DNA of 64,000 nt from NCBI GenBank assembly GCA_039794405.1, contig JBDIVL010000022.1, positions 6,307 through 70,306 of the forward strand. Reading direction: 5' to 3'. Both the position numbers and the translations under genes were made by a program. The stretch is from JBDIVL01 sp039794405 (GTDB lineage Bacteria; Planctomycetota; Brocadiia; Brocadiales; Brocadiaceae). The notes beneath the pieces are model-generated. The model ran no database searches. It was not told where the DNA came from and was given only the letters and a program-made list of their open reading frames with translations. Shown here piece by piece: positions 27,545 to 37,060 of this stretch (the first letter of the stretch is position 1; every line of letters starts with the position of its first letter).

Positions 27545-29983
27545 TTACATCTTGTTTTCATTTTCCGGATTTATTTCCTTTACTAAGCCGAGTTGCAAGA
27601 CAATCGTAAATATATCCCGATCCTTTATATAATTGGGATCATATTTCAGCATTTGTATAAAATGCTCTTTTGCCCTTTGCTTATCTCCCCTGGTAAAATA
27701 AATCACACCTATATTTTTATGGGCACTGGCATTTTTTGGATCAAGTTTGACAGCCAACAAGAATTCATCCTGTGCCTTATCCCATAACCCCTCCTGACAA
27801 TATATCGCTCCCAGATTATTATGGGCATTTGCGTGGTTAGGCTGTAGCCTTAAGGCCTCTTTTAGTTCAAGGGTTGCTTTCCCTAAATCGCCCCTTTCTG
27901 TATAAATATATCCTAAATTGCTATGTACTTCTGCAAAGTCTCTATAGATCAATAGCGCCTTTTTATATTGTTTCTCTGCTTCGTTTATCATCCCTTTTTT
28001 CATATATGCACTTCCAAGGTTATTAAAAACCTGCGGATTATACATACCCATGCTGATTGCCTTCCTGTAGAAGGCCATACTATCATCCACTAAGCCTTTT
28101 TTTATACAGGCATTCCCGAGGTTATAGTATGCTTCGGGGAATATTGGCTTATATTTTATTGCCTCTGTATATTCAGAAATTGCCTTATCAATGAAACCCT
28201 TGTCTATATACATGGTACCTAAGCTGTTGTGCCCTTCGGGATAATTCTTCTTTAACCTGACAGCTTCTTCTAACTCAGAAACTGCCTTATCCAACTTTCC
28301 TTGCTTATAGAAATAATTTCCCAGGTTATTATGCGCATCATAATTTTGCGGCTGTTCTTCAAGGATTTTTGTCCAAAAGGTGTATTCATCCCTCCAATCC
28401 CTATTTCTCAAAATAGTCCTTGTAACGAAGAAAATACTTACAATCGATATGAGGGAAATAATGAGGGCATACCTGATTGATGTATATTTGGGAATTCCAG
28501 GAAATCCGGAATCAAAACTTCTTGTTTTGTTTGGTGTGTTATGCCGTTCTCCTTTAAAGACGGTAGCTGATTGATTGTACAGGTTGAAGCTATGAACACC
28601 GTTGATATCCATGGGGGGGGGTTGTCCGTACACAGGAAATCGACAGAGTAAGAGTCCCCCTATTACAGCACAAAATCCGGCAACAGGGAGGTAGAGGTAG
28701 CGCTCTGCCATGATATGCCCAATAGGTACTATATTTAAAACCGGTAACAACGATAGAAAAAAGCAGAGCATAAATAGACCATACATACGATCTTTGCTTA
28801 AGCCAGAGAAAGAAATGGTTGTATTTATAACCTTAAAAATGATAATACCGGTAGTAACAAGCAAGATAATGCTGATAATAAAAGAGACATCGAAGGCAGA
28901 TAATACAGGAGCAATTGTATAGTCTGCGCTTAAATGAATTGGGAGAAACATAAGTTTGATATATGAAGCCAGAATCTTAACCATAGTCATAAAATTGACG
29001 GTAATGCTTCCCTTTATGTAACCTGCGGATACTTCTAATGGATTTTTTAGGATAAAAAAGCGTATCCATAAATAGAAAAGACTTATTAATATGTATCCCA
29101 GATAGTAATTGAAAAAATAAAAAAGCCACTTTACCTTTAACGAATGGGAAAATTTGTAATTATCCGGTAGTAAAATGGCAGACGAAACCCCTCCCCTCCT
29201 TTGAGCGGGATGAGATGGCGGTATGCCTCTTCGCACACATAAGGCCCAATACAAAATAATAAACAACGGTGTTACCAATGCCGTTTCTTTAGAAAACAAA
29301 CCGAGCAGATAAAATACGAGGGAAAAGGCATAACAAGTCCATACTTTCCAGGCTGGTCTACCTGACTGTAAAGATTGGTCGCTGCCTCCCTGTGTTCTTT
29401 CTCCCTGTAAAGAAAGGTGAGAAAATTTATTTCCATATAAAACAGGGTATTCCCGGCCGGACCGGATCAGACAAAGGAAAGATGAAAAGGAGAACAGGGT
29501 AACGAGCAAATCTTCCCGATAGCCGATGGCATTAACGGCCTCCGTCACACATGGATGAATCGAGAATATTACCGCCGAGAGTAGTGCAGCCGAACGTATT
29601 CGTATAAGCCATACCAACAAGAAGTACAGGAGAACGGTATTTATGGTATGGAGAATGACATTTGCCAAATGGTACCCGAAGGAATTGAGGTGCCAAATGG
29701 CATAATCTATAAAGTAACTAAGGGTAACGACAGGACGGTACGTTAATTCGTGAGAAAGTTGAAAATAATCTTTGCTAAAAATTTTGGGAATATTATGGAG
29801 TGATCGTATAAAATAATTGTCCTCAATGATACCAATATCATCGTAGACAAATCCACTATAGAGTGCATTCAGAAAAACACATACCGGTATAAGTGCCAGC
29901 AGTACGGGGAAAAATCTGAGGTTTAATATCTTTACCGATATGCGCTGCTTGTGAGTATACAAGGTTGTATTTTTTGTAGACAC
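27545..29983 (-). CDS. Membrane GT-C-like protein with C-terminal TPR array
   Basis: About 812 aa from the GTG at 29983, which lies one base after the phoU stop behind GGAAGAG; a longer frame opens at 30058 but would overlap phoU by 74 bases. The N-terminal two thirds have about ten membrane segments with the look of Tmtc/O-mannosyltransferase-type proteins (YSGFVYDDIG with the acidic pair in the first exported loop; IPIGHIMAERYLYLP near the end). The C-terminal third has about nine TPR units (NNLGNYFYKQGKLDKAVSEL and repeats). Three loops look foreign: REYPVLYGNKFSHLSLQG, RGIPPSHPAQRRGG and a stretch including PPPMDINGVHSFNLYNQ next to a run of nine C in the coding strand (28613-28621). Confidence 0.8.
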   Translation of the reverse strand: MSTKNTTLYTHKQRISVKILNLRFFPVLLALIPVCVFLNALYSGFVYDDIGIIEDNYFIRSLHNIPKIFSKDYFQLSHELTYRPVVTLSYFIDYAIWHLNSFGYHLANVILHTINTVLLYFLLVWLIRIRSAALLSAVIFSIHPCVTEAVNAIGYREDLLVTLFSFSSFLCLIRSGREYPVLYGNKFSHLSLQGERTQGGSDQSLQSGRPAWKVWTCYAFSLVFYLLGLFSKETALVTPLFIILYWALCVRRGIPPSHPAQRRGGVSSAILLPDNYKFSHSLKVKWLFYFFNYYLGYILISLFYLWIRFFILKNPLEVSAGYIKGSITVNFMTMVKILASYIKLMFLPIHLSADYTIAPVLSAFDVSFIISIILLVTTGIIIFKVINTTISFSGLSKDRMYGLFMLCFFLSLLPVLNIVPIGHIMAERYLYLPVAGFCAVIGGLLLCRFPVYGQPPPMDINGVHSFNLYNQSATVFKGERHNTPNKTRSFDSGFPGIPKYTSIRYALIISLISIVSIFFVTRTILRNRDWRDEYTFWTKILEEQPQNYDAHNNLGNYFYKQGKLDKAVSELEEAVRLKKNYPEGHNSLGTMYIDKGFIDKAISEYTEAIKYKPIFPEAYYNLGNACIKKGLVDDSMAFYRKAISMGMYNPQVFNNLGSAYMKKGMINEAEKQYKKALLIYRDFAEVHSNLGYIYTERGDLGKATLELKEALRLQPNHANAHNNLGAIYCQEGLWDKAQDEFLLAVKLDPKNASAHKNIGVIYFTRGDKQRAKEHFIQMLKYDPNYIKDRDIFTIVLQLGLVKEINPENENKM

Positions 29984-29984
29984 C

Positions 29985-30602
29985 TTACCACTCTTCCAGA
30001 CTATAGCTGCGGTGTTTAACAACCTTCGCCTTAACAATATAGACAACTTCTTCAGCAATGTTTGTAGTGTGGTCAGCGATTCTCTCTAAATGGCGGGAAA
30101 TCAGCATTAAATGAACCGCCCGTGTTATATTTGTGGGGTCCTGCATCATATAAGTCAGGAGTTCACGGAATATCTGGTCATTCAGGGCATCTACGGTAGA
30201 ATCCCGTTCATATACTGACCTCGCCAGTTCTGTATCCCGGTTCACAAAGGCATCGATACTGTCTTTAACCATAGTTTGCGTAATAATTGCCATCCTTGGA
30301 ATATCAATCAGTGGCTTTAACTGTGGTTCCTGATTAAGAGGGATCACCCGTTCTGCAATATTTACAGCAAGATCGCCCATACGTTCGAGGTTATTCGTAA
30401 TCTTAGCCGATGATGTGATGAATCTAAGGTCGATGGCTAATGGCTGGTGCCGTGCTAATAAATCTATGCATTGTTTATCAATTTCCAGTTCTAAGGCATC
30501 AACCTGTTCATCATTATGCATAATGAAATTTGCCAATCCGCTGTCCCTTTCGATAAGCGATTTCACAGCATTGGCAATAGCTGTCTCTACAAGAGAAGCC
30601 AT
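29985..30602 (-). CDS. phoU: PhoU-like phosphate regulator, N-terminus cut by an in-frame stop
   Basis: PhoU proteins are two three-helix bundles that bind metal clusters and restrain phosphate uptake and signalling. The 205 visible residues contain both bundles, with NNLERMGDLAVNIAER and RHLERIADHTTNIAEE, the two metal-binding motifs, fully intact. The frame is open further upstream: ATG at 30656 gives MERHFDQ, then TAA at 30635-30633, then LGALRKNLIQ, then MASLVE. The family normally has Glu at the TAA position, so a single GAA-to-TAA change has cut off the first 20 residues. Restart at the ATG at 30602 could still give an almost complete protein, although I see no good ribosome-binding site for it. 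The next gene begins one base after its stop. No pst genes are present. Confidence 0.85.
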   Translation of the reverse strand: MASLVETAIANAVKSLIERDSGLANFIMHNDEQVDALELEIDKQCIDLLARHQPLAIDLRFITSSAKITNNLERMGDLAVNIAERVIPLNQEPQLKPLIDIPRMAIITQTMVKDSIDAFVNRDTELARSVYERDSTVDALNDQIFRELLTYMMQDPTNITRAVHLMLISRHLERIADHTTNIAEEVVYIVKAKVVKHRSYSLEEW

Positions 30603-30879
30603 CTGAATGAGATTTTTTCTTAGTGCCCCTAATTATTGGTCAAAATGCCTTTCCATTATATCTTTCGTAATTTTCTGCAAAATTGATAAAAATATCGGTA
30701 ATCATATTATACTCTATTCACAGGCCGTTCAATAAAAATCCAGGAAAATTCAGGAATACACGTTACCTGGTGTATACTGCAGGAACTACAGATTTAGATG
30801 GATGGGTATATGAGTATATGGGTAGATGAGTATTTAACCCATCTCCTGATTCTTGCTGTTACTGAATGATAAAATTGTA

Positions 30880-31758
30880 TTAAGATTGGGTTAAAACTTT
30901 AAATAAAATTACATCAGAAGATTTGGCACCAATAACAACATCATCTCCAATTTTCAGGTTCAGCCTGTCTAATTCCTCAGTATCAATGAGGGTCTTAAAG
31001 TACTGGTCCCCATGCATAACGGTAACCGCAACCATGATTGGGTTTCGCTCAACGCCAACCACTTTCCCTACAATCTGAATGCGGGTACTCAACCTTTTTC
31101 CCAGGAATACCTCTTCTGGCGTTCCCCTTTTTACAACCTTTCCAGAATCCATTATAACTACAAAATCTGCAAGTTTATATACTTCTGTTATATCATGTGT
31201 TACATAAAGTGTTGTTACTTGAAACTGCTTTACAATTCGTCTTAGGTCCTCTTGTAGTTGTCTACGTGTTTCCCAGTCAAGGGCAGAGAGCGGTTCATCC
31301 AGCAGGAGCAAATCGGGTCTCATAGCCAAGGCCCGAATCAAGGCTACCCTTTGTTTTTGCCCGCCTGATAACTGGGCAGGATAATGATGCGCATAGTCTG
31401 ACAGACCTACAAGTGATAAAAGCTCGTTTATTTCGTTTAATCTTTTCTTTTCTTTTATGCCGTACGCTACATTTTTTTTTACTGTCATGTGCGGAAATAA
31501 GGCAAAGTCTTGAAATACTAGTCCAACGGAACGTTGCTGGGGAGAAAGACAAATCCGCTGCGTCCTATCATACCAGATATCTTTTCCATAAGTGATTATC
31601 CCGGCATCGGCCGCTTCCAGCCCTGAAATAATCCGTAATATAGTCGATTTGCCCGCACCAGAAGGACCAAATAATGCCGTTATTACTCCATGAGGAACTT
31701 CAAAGGCCGTGTCCAGTCTGAACCCGTTCCATGTCTTCTTTATAGAAATGCTGAGCAA
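30880..31758 (-). CDS. modC: Molybdate ABC transporter ATP-binding protein
   Basis: 292-aa ABC ATPase that drives molybdate (or tungstate) import. Walker A is GPSGAGKST (about residues 31-39), the Q loop is VFQDFALFPHM, the ABC signature is LSGGQKQRVALIRAL (about 129-143), Walker B is LLLLDEPLSALD and the H loop is YVTHDITE. A C-terminal domain (about 230-292) resembles the regulatory Mop/TOBE domain of ModC. The first residues MLSISIKKTWNGFRLD are typical for ModC. It is the last gene of modE-mop-modB-modC and starts 24 bases after modB. Substrate is assigned from context. Confidence 0.9.
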   Translation of the reverse strand: MLSISIKKTWNGFRLDTAFEVPHGVITALFGPSGAGKSTILRIISGLEAADAGIITYGKDIWYDRTQRICLSPQQRSVGLVFQDFALFPHMTVKKNVAYGIKEKKRLNEINELLSLVGLSDYAHHYPAQLSGGQKQRVALIRALAMRPDLLLLDEPLSALDWETRRQLQEDLRRIVKQFQVTTLYVTHDITEVYKLADFVVIMDSGKVVKRGTPEEVFLGKRLSTRIQIVGKVVGVERNPIMVAVTVMHGDQYFKTLIDTEELDRLNLKIGDDVVIGAKSSDVILFKVLTQS

Positions 31759-31782
31759 AAGTAAACCTCCATTACTTCGTAA

Positions 31783-32451
31783 TCAAAGGGTCCGTGTAAA
31801 TTTCCTGTTTATGAAATATACGATGATAAGTATTATGAAAGAGAAAGATAAGAGTATGGCTGAATAGGCATTGGCACTCCGGTAATTGAGCGACTGCACC
31901 TCATCGTAAATAGCTATTGAAGCAACCCTCGTAATTCCTGGAATGTTTCCACCGATCATGAGCACAACACCAAATTCACCCAGGGTGTGCGCAAAGGAAA
32001 GCACACAACCGGTAATAATGCCCTGCCGGGAGAGGGGCAGGATAACAGAAAAGAATGTGTATACACGAGATCGGCCTAATGACCATGAGGCTTCAAGTAA
32101 TTTCTTATCGACCCCCGCAAAAGATGTTTGAAAAGGTTGTATGGCAAAGGGGAGGCTGTAAAAAAACGAGCCCAATACAAGCCCTTGAAAGGAAAACGCA
32201 AGGGTTTTATTACAGAGAGCCTCATACCACTGTCCAATAATGCTATTACTACCAATGGCTATAAGGAGGTAAAAACCTAAAACGGTTGGTGGAAGGACAA
32301 GGGGTAAGGCTACTATGGATTCCACAAAAAACTTCCATCGTACCCTTGAAAAAGCAAGCCAATAAGCAAGAGGTATACCGATAAAAGATAATAAGACCGT
32401 GGTAATGAAGGAAAGTTTTAAGGATAAAAAGAGAGGGGTCGTAAAATTCAT
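31783..32451 (-). CDS. modB: Molybdate ABC transporter permease
   Basis: 222-aa permease with about five or six membrane helices. The EAA loop, which contacts the ATPase, is seen as LLEASWSLGRSRVYTFFSVILPLSR (in pieces near residues 120-142), with LGEFGVVLMIGGNIPG downstream, a hallmark of ModB/CysW-type permeases. The start lies one base after the stop of the mop gene, so translation is coupled. No periplasmic binding protein (ModA) gene is in the cluster. Confidence 0.92.
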   Translation of the reverse strand: MNFTTPLFLSLKLSFITTVLLSFIGIPLAYWLAFSRVRWKFFVESIVALPLVLPPTVLGFYLLIAIGSNSIIGQWYEALCNKTLAFSFQGLVLGSFFYSLPFAIQPFQTSFAGVDKKLLEASWSLGRSRVYTFFSVILPLSRQGIITGCVLSFAHTLGEFGVVLMIGGNIPGITRVASIAIYDEVQSLNYRSANAYSAILLSFSFIILIIVYFINRKFTRTL

Positions 32452-32452
32452 C

Positions 32453-32860
32453 TTAAAAATCTTTTGATACTATCAATTCTGTTGATTTTACAACAGCCGT
32501 AACCTCATCACCTTCATGAATATCCATTTCATTAAGGGAATTATTCGTAATAAACGCATGAAGGATATCACCCTGGGATTCTACATAAACCTTTGATAGT
32601 ACATCTCCCTGGATAATCTTTTTTACAACCCCTTTAGCCTTATTCCTTGCACTCAGCATTCCCGAAAAGGATTTTGCAAGCATAACATCAGTACCCTTTA
32701 CAAGTACATAAATAATATCACCAACGGAGAGATGCAAATCATCACAGGAGGCCTTTGTAATAATAACACTTAAGGGTATTTCCTTCCAAAGAATATTGAT
32801 GTGGGCATGGATCTGTCCTGAAGTGACACTAACGATTGTTCCACAAAGTCTACTGGCCAT
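32453..32860 (-). CDS. Molybdopterin-binding (di-Mop) protein, molbindin-like
   Basis: 135 aa made of two Mop domains of about 65 residues each: RLCGTIVSVTSGQIHAHIN...VYVLVKGTDVMLAKS and NKAKGVVKKIIQGDVLSKV...VTAVVKSTELIVSKDF. Such proteins form oligomers that bind molybdate or tungstate, and act as storage or sensing modules. In enterobacterial ModE the same pair is fused to the DNA-binding domain; here it is a free protein encoded directly after the HTH-only modE gene, so the two might act together. That is inference. Confidence 0.85.
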   Translation of the reverse strand: MASRLCGTIVSVTSGQIHAHINILWKEIPLSVIITKASCDDLHLSVGDIIYVLVKGTDVMLAKSFSGMLSARNKAKGVVKKIIQGDVLSKVYVESQGDILHAFITNNSLNEMDIHEGDEVTAVVKSTELIVSKDF

Positions 32861-32938
32861 ATACCATAAAGCGGCTCAGCCGCAACAAAAAAATTTAACC
32901 ACAAAGGATAAGGAAGTTTTTCTTATGATGGAAGAGCG

Positions 32939-33280
32939 TTATGACCTCTTATTTTTAAAAATTTGTTTAAATTCCTTTTCCATGAAATGTGTCGCCTTAT
33001 CGGCAAACTCTTTGTATTTTGAGATCAAATCACGTGCCTCCGGGGTTAAAGATGCTCCACCTCCCCCCTTCCCGCCTGTGGTAACTTTTAACAATTTTAT
33101 GCCCAATACCTTTTCTGTGGCCTTGACCTTCCCCCAGGCTGCACGGTATGACATACCGAGCTCTTTTGCTGCTGCATTCAGAGATCCTAATCGGTCTACG
33201 GCTTCCAGCAGTATTTTTCGCCCTTCCGCAAAAGCCACACCACCACCCTTTTCTATCCATATCTTAAACTTGATATTCAT
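32939..33280 (-). CDS. modE: ModE-type DNA-binding regulator without molybdate-binding domain
   Basis: 113 aa: a winged helix of the ModE/LysR-like type, with RILLEAVDRLGSLNAAAKELGMSYRAAWGKVKATEKVLG in pieces (residues about 22-60) as the recognition part and a Gly-rich wing (TTGGKGGGGASLT). The C-terminus is a short helix only. Heads the mop-modB-modC genes. A perfect palindrome lies 17 bases before its start codon, suggesting autoregulation. Confidence 0.85.
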   Translation of the reverse strand: MNIKFKIWIEKGGGVAFAEGRKILLEAVDRLGSLNAAAKELGMSYRAAWGKVKATEKVLGIKLLKVTTGGKGGGGASLTPEARDLISKYKEFADKATHFMEKEFKQIFKNKRS

Positions 33281-33296
33281 AAAATATAGGGATGCA

Positions 33297-33316
33297 TTAT
33301 ATCATATATGATATAA
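33297..33316. promoter_or_regulatory. Candidate ModE operator (perfect palindrome)
   Basis: TTATATCATATATGATATAA is a perfect 20-bp palindrome ending in ACG on the plus strand, close in form to the known enterobacterial ModE box with its TATAT half-sites and AACG end. It lies 17 bases upstream of the modE start. AT-rich palindromes can also arise by chance, but placement and pattern favour an operator. Confidence 0.6.
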
Positions 33317-33369
33317 CGTTGGCAATACTATTTATACTAATTCAATGTATATGAATTTCAAACCAGCAG

Positions 33370-33408
33370 AAAAATAAAAAAGGCTGCAAGGTTTTACCTT
33401 AGCAGCCT
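33370..33408 (-). terminator. Rho-independent terminator of tRNA-Leu(CAA)
   Basis: On the minus strand AGGCTGCTAAGG, loop TAAAA, CCTTGCAGCCT, then TTTTTTATTTTT. A strong GC-rich stem with a T run, 28 bases past the tRNA 3' end. Confidence 0.85.
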
Positions 33409-33436
33409 GAATACTTAACAAAAATAATTTTAAAAA

Positions 33437-33521
33437 TGCCAGAGAAGGGAGTCGAACCCTTACCCCCTTAACGGGGACCAGATTTTGAGTCTGGCGTGTC
33501 TGCCAATTCCACCACTCTGGC
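33437..33521 (-). tRNA. tRNA-Leu (anticodon CAA)
   Basis: Minus strand: acceptor stem GCCAGAG/CTCTGGC, anticodon loop CTCAAAA giving CAA, long variable arm (CCCCGTTAAGGGGG) of a class II tRNA, T arm GGTTCGACTCC, discriminator A, no encoded CCA. A terminator follows. Confidence 0.95.
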
Positions 33522-33750
33522 ATATCTCTCTTTAAATGAGGTTTTACAAAACAATATTATCATACCTCATAGGTATATTTTTGCAAGCAAAAATAAAGAT
33601 CATAAAATAGTGTACAGATGGGAAAAAAACACTGAATAATGAGAGAATACATGTTATAGTATTAAAGAATTGATAAAACATCAAATCACAAAAAAGCCTG
33701 AAAATTGTCCAGAAACCCTCTAACAATATTTTTCGAATTTGTAGGAAACC

Positions 33751-36700
33751 GTGCTATCCGTTAAGATTGGGAAATTTCATCCATCCCTTGAAAATTCATT
33801 GGTAAATACCATACAAACGTTAAAAAAGGACGATCCTTTCATACCATTAGCAGTTGTTGCACCAACAAATCTGATGTTGACACGGCTACAGAAACTCCTT
33901 GTACAGGAACAAGTTACTCCTCTTATAAACGTTTCTTTTATGAATTTCTATATCCTTGCAAGTGAGATATGTAGACAGTCGGGAACGGATGCGGGTCAAA
34001 TCGTTCAACAACCAATTGTTTACGAATATCTTATTGAGGGACTCCTGAAACAACAAAAACTCCATGAAGCCCTCTTTAAAAGCGCACAATCCCAGTCTGC
34101 TCTTGCCCGGGCTTTATTCCAAACCTTGCAAGATCTTATTCATGCAAATGTTGATGCCGATGGTCTGAAGGAGGCTATCAGGGAAGGGCTTGTAGAAAGT
34201 CATGAAACAAAGAAACTGTTCGGAATTGCCCACATCTACAGCATGTTTAAACAAAAGTTAAAAACTTTGAATATATCAAGTTACTCAGGTATTTATCAAT
34301 TGGCCGCCGCCTCTGTGCCCGATTCAGGGTTTCTCAAAAGCTTCCGGTATATTCTTGTATACGGGCTTTACGATCTTACCGGCGCTCAGCAGGATTTTTT
34401 TGAGGAAATATTCAGATCTTATCCAACCATATTATTTATACCCTATCAAAAGAAACATGAGGCATTTTCCTATATAAAACCCTTTTTTGAATCCTTTACA
34501 TTAAGGTTAGCACATGATGTAAAAGAAGTATCTACGGGTAATAACTCAGGGTTCTCTTATCTCATGGACGCCGAACCTGAAGATAACTCTGAGATACCAG
34601 GAATCTCAGCCAATCCACAAATGAAAGACACTCGTATCCACATTATAAATGCCTCCGGCAAAAGGGATGAGGTTTGGGCTGTTGCCAAAGAAATCCTTAC
34701 CTTAGTGAATGAAGGCTACAAAATGGAGGAAATCGGCGTAGTTGCAAGGACGCTTGATCCTTACATGGATACCATAAGAAAAATATTCCATGAAAATTAC
34801 ATCCCATTCCTGACAAGTTCACAGGAATCTCTGGGAAAATACCCTCTAGTAAAATTCATCCGCCAGTTGCTTCTTTTAAAACGGGAAAACTATTATCGTC
34901 CTATGGTTATAGAGTTATTGAGTTCGCCCTATTTCAAGATACCAGTCTTTCATTACGGAGGAATTATACCACGCCCGGATCTCTGGGATATTCTGAGCAA
35001 GAAAATGGGTATTCGTAGTGACATTACGTGTTGGTTATCAAGACTCAGGCAGATAAAATCATTGCAGTTCCCGAAACCTGCAGATGGAGAGGAAATAGAA
35101 AAGTATCCCGGTATCCCTGAAGGGCAGGTTGCATTTCTCGAAAATATCCTGTGTACATTATCAAACGATCTCTCTTCTCTGCCTGAAAAAGCATCATGGA
35201 AGGATATGTGCCATAGGATAACTTATCTCCTCAAAACCTACGTCCGCATCCCTTCAGAAGGTAGAACACGAGAGGATAAAAAAAGAGATTTCCTGATATT
35301 AGATAAAATATCAGAGCTGTTGCGTACCTTACAGAACCTCGATTGTTTGCAAGAAGAAGTAACGCAGGATCAATTTATCGACATCCTTATCGAGGCATGC
35401 CGGCAAGAAGGTTTGCCCGTAGGACTGGAAAATGACAGAGGTGTACATGTACTGGATGCCCCGTCATCACGGGGCATTCCCTTCCGTGTCCTGTTTATCA
35501 TAGGCCTCAATGAAAAGATGTTTCCCCGTGCAGTTTTTGAGGAACCGTTTTTGAGGGATAACGTTCGCCGCAGGTTTTCTGAGATACTGGGGAATTTTAT
35601 TCCTGAGAGGCTCAGAGGATTTGAGGAAGAACGACTGCTCTTTTATTTTCTCTTAAATGCAGCAAGGGAACGTCTCTATCTCCTCTACGAACGTTCAGAC
35701 GAAACAGGCAGGACAAAGGTTCCTTCTCATTATCTTCTTGATATCATTCAGCGCCTTAGGGGTGCATCAACAATAGGAAAAGGACATCGGGAAAAGTCAG
35801 AATATGAGGTTTATATTCATCGAGGCATTAAAGAAAAGCTGTGCAGAAAAGAAACCTTTATGCTTACCCCGAAAGAAATTGGTATTCGTATGGCCCTTAG
35901 CCGATCAGATCTTACTGATTTTATACAAGCCATTGGAGGTAGTTTACATGTCTTTACCCGTGCACAATCGGCCTTAAGTTCCATGGAGGGTTACAAACCC
36001 ATTCTCACTGCATATGACGGGATTGTTGGGGATGTTTCTGCATGGTGGAATGCGCAAATACACCATGGTTTCAGCCCGACGGCACTGGAATCGTTTGGAA
36101 TTTGTCCCTTTAAGTTTTTTATGGGAAAAGTGCTGAAATTAAAATCGCTGGAAGGGCAAGAAACAATTGAAATGTTAGCATCTGTAGACCTTGGCAATCT
36201 TTATCATGGTATTCTGATGAGTTTTTATAGTACCCTGATACAGGAAAATTACTTTGGTGCACATACAAACAAACCGGATATAAGAGAACTCTTACAAGAA
36301 ATTGCCCAAAATTATTTTAAGGATATAGAGCGGCAAATACCAATTCCATACCCTATTATCTGGGAAATTGAAAAAGAAAAAATACTGAACTTTTTAACAA
36401 AATTTATATCATGGGACATTGAACTTATCCGGCAGACAGGCTACATTCCTGCATACCTGGAGAAGACAATAAAACTATGTCCACAATTTACGCCGTTTAA
36501 TCAGGAAGAAGGTTCAAAAATAACACTTAGGGGAAAGATTGACCGTATAGACTTAAAGGTAACAGGGAATATCGTAAGTTTTCGTATAATTGACTATAAA
36601 TCAGGAAAGTTTTTTAAGGAAAATCTGGTGAAATCTGCTGTTCGCGGTCAAAAACTCCAACTCCCGCTGTATATCATCATGACGGAACATTTACTATCCA

Positions 36701-37059
36701 AAAAAATGAAAAAGGGCTATATATCTCAAAATCAAACAAGACTGGAAAGGGCATCCTTTATTTACGTTGCACAAAATGCGGAAAATAAGAAGGAACAGGA
36801 GGGTGTACCTGAAGTATCTATTGCTGGGGATGATTGGATAGAGTGTGAGAGACAATGCCGGGCAACTTTACAAGGATTTTTTCAATACATCCGTAATGGT
36901 ATATTCCCCATTTCACCAACAGAAGACAAACAGAAATGTGAGTGGTGTGAATTTTCCACGACATGTAGAAGAAGTAATCAATCACTACGGTTCCGGTTGG
37001 AACAGGATGTAAGACTAAGAGAATTCCGAGAGATTATGGAGTTAAAAATTCAAACATGA
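33751..37059 (+). CDS. PD-(D/E)XK nuclease/inactivated helicase, AddB-like
   Basis: 1102-aa protein of the AddB/RexB family, which with AddA processes double-strand breaks for recombination. It starts with GTG at 33751 behind GTAGGA. The first 700 residues look like the helicase-like fold: VAPTNLMLTRLQKLL in motif I position, without a good Walker A Lys, and GLNEKMFPR. The C-terminal nuclease has GNLYHGIL (about 815, His), KIDRIDL (about 930) and IIDYKSGKFF (about 947, the D-x-K catalytic core). Four cysteines, in FGICPF (about 788) and CEWCEFSTTC near the C-terminus, match the Fe-S cluster that braces AddB nucleases. AddA is not in the window. Confidence 0.85.
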   Translation: MLSVKIGKFHPSLENSLVNTIQTLKKDDPFIPLAVVAPTNLMLTRLQKLLVQEQVTPLINVSFMNFYILASEICRQSGTDAGQIVQQPIVYEYLIEGLLKQQKLHEALFKSAQSQSALARALFQTLQDLIHANVDADGLKEAIREGLVESHETKKLFGIAHIYSMFKQKLKTLNISSYSGIYQLAAASVPDSGFLKSFRYILVYGLYDLTGAQQDFFEEIFRSYPTILFIPYQKKHEAFSYIKPFFESFTLRLAHDVKEVSTGNNSGFSYLMDAEPEDNSEIPGISANPQMKDTRIHIINASGKRDEVWAVAKEILTLVNEGYKMEEIGVVARTLDPYMDTIRKIFHENYIPFLTSSQESLGKYPLVKFIRQLLLLKRENYYRPMVIELLSSPYFKIPVFHYGGIIPRPDLWDILSKKMGIRSDITCWLSRLRQIKSLQFPKPADGEEIEKYPGIPEGQVAFLENILCTLSNDLSSLPEKASWKDMCHRITYLLKTYVRIPSEGRTREDKKRDFLILDKISELLRTLQNLDCLQEEVTQDQFIDILIEACRQEGLPVGLENDRGVHVLDAPSSRGIPFRVLFIIGLNEKMFPRAVFEEPFLRDNVRRRFSEILGNFIPERLRGFEEERLLFYFLLNAARERLYLLYERSDETGRTKVPSHYLLDIIQRLRGASTIGKGHREKSEYEVYIHRGIKEKLCRKETFMLTPKEIGIRMALSRSDLTDFIQAIGGSLHVFTRAQSALSSMEGYKPILTAYDGIVGDVSAWWNAQIHHGFSPTALESFGICPFKFFMGKVLKLKSLEGQETIEMLASVDLGNLYHGILMSFYSTLIQENYFGAHTNKPDIRELLQEIAQNYFKDIERQIPIPYPIIWEIEKEKILNFLTKFISWDIELIRQTGYIPAYLEKTIKLCPQFTPFNQEEGSKITLRGKIDRIDLKVTGNIVSFRIIDYKSGKFFKENLVKSAVRGQKLQLPLYIIMTEHLLSKKMKKGYISQNQTRLERASFIYVAQNAENKKEQEGVPEVSIAGDDWIECERQCRATLQGFFQYIRNGIFPISPTEDKQKCEWCEFSTTCRRSNQSLRFRLEQDVRLREFREIMELKIQT

Positions 37060-37060
37060 A

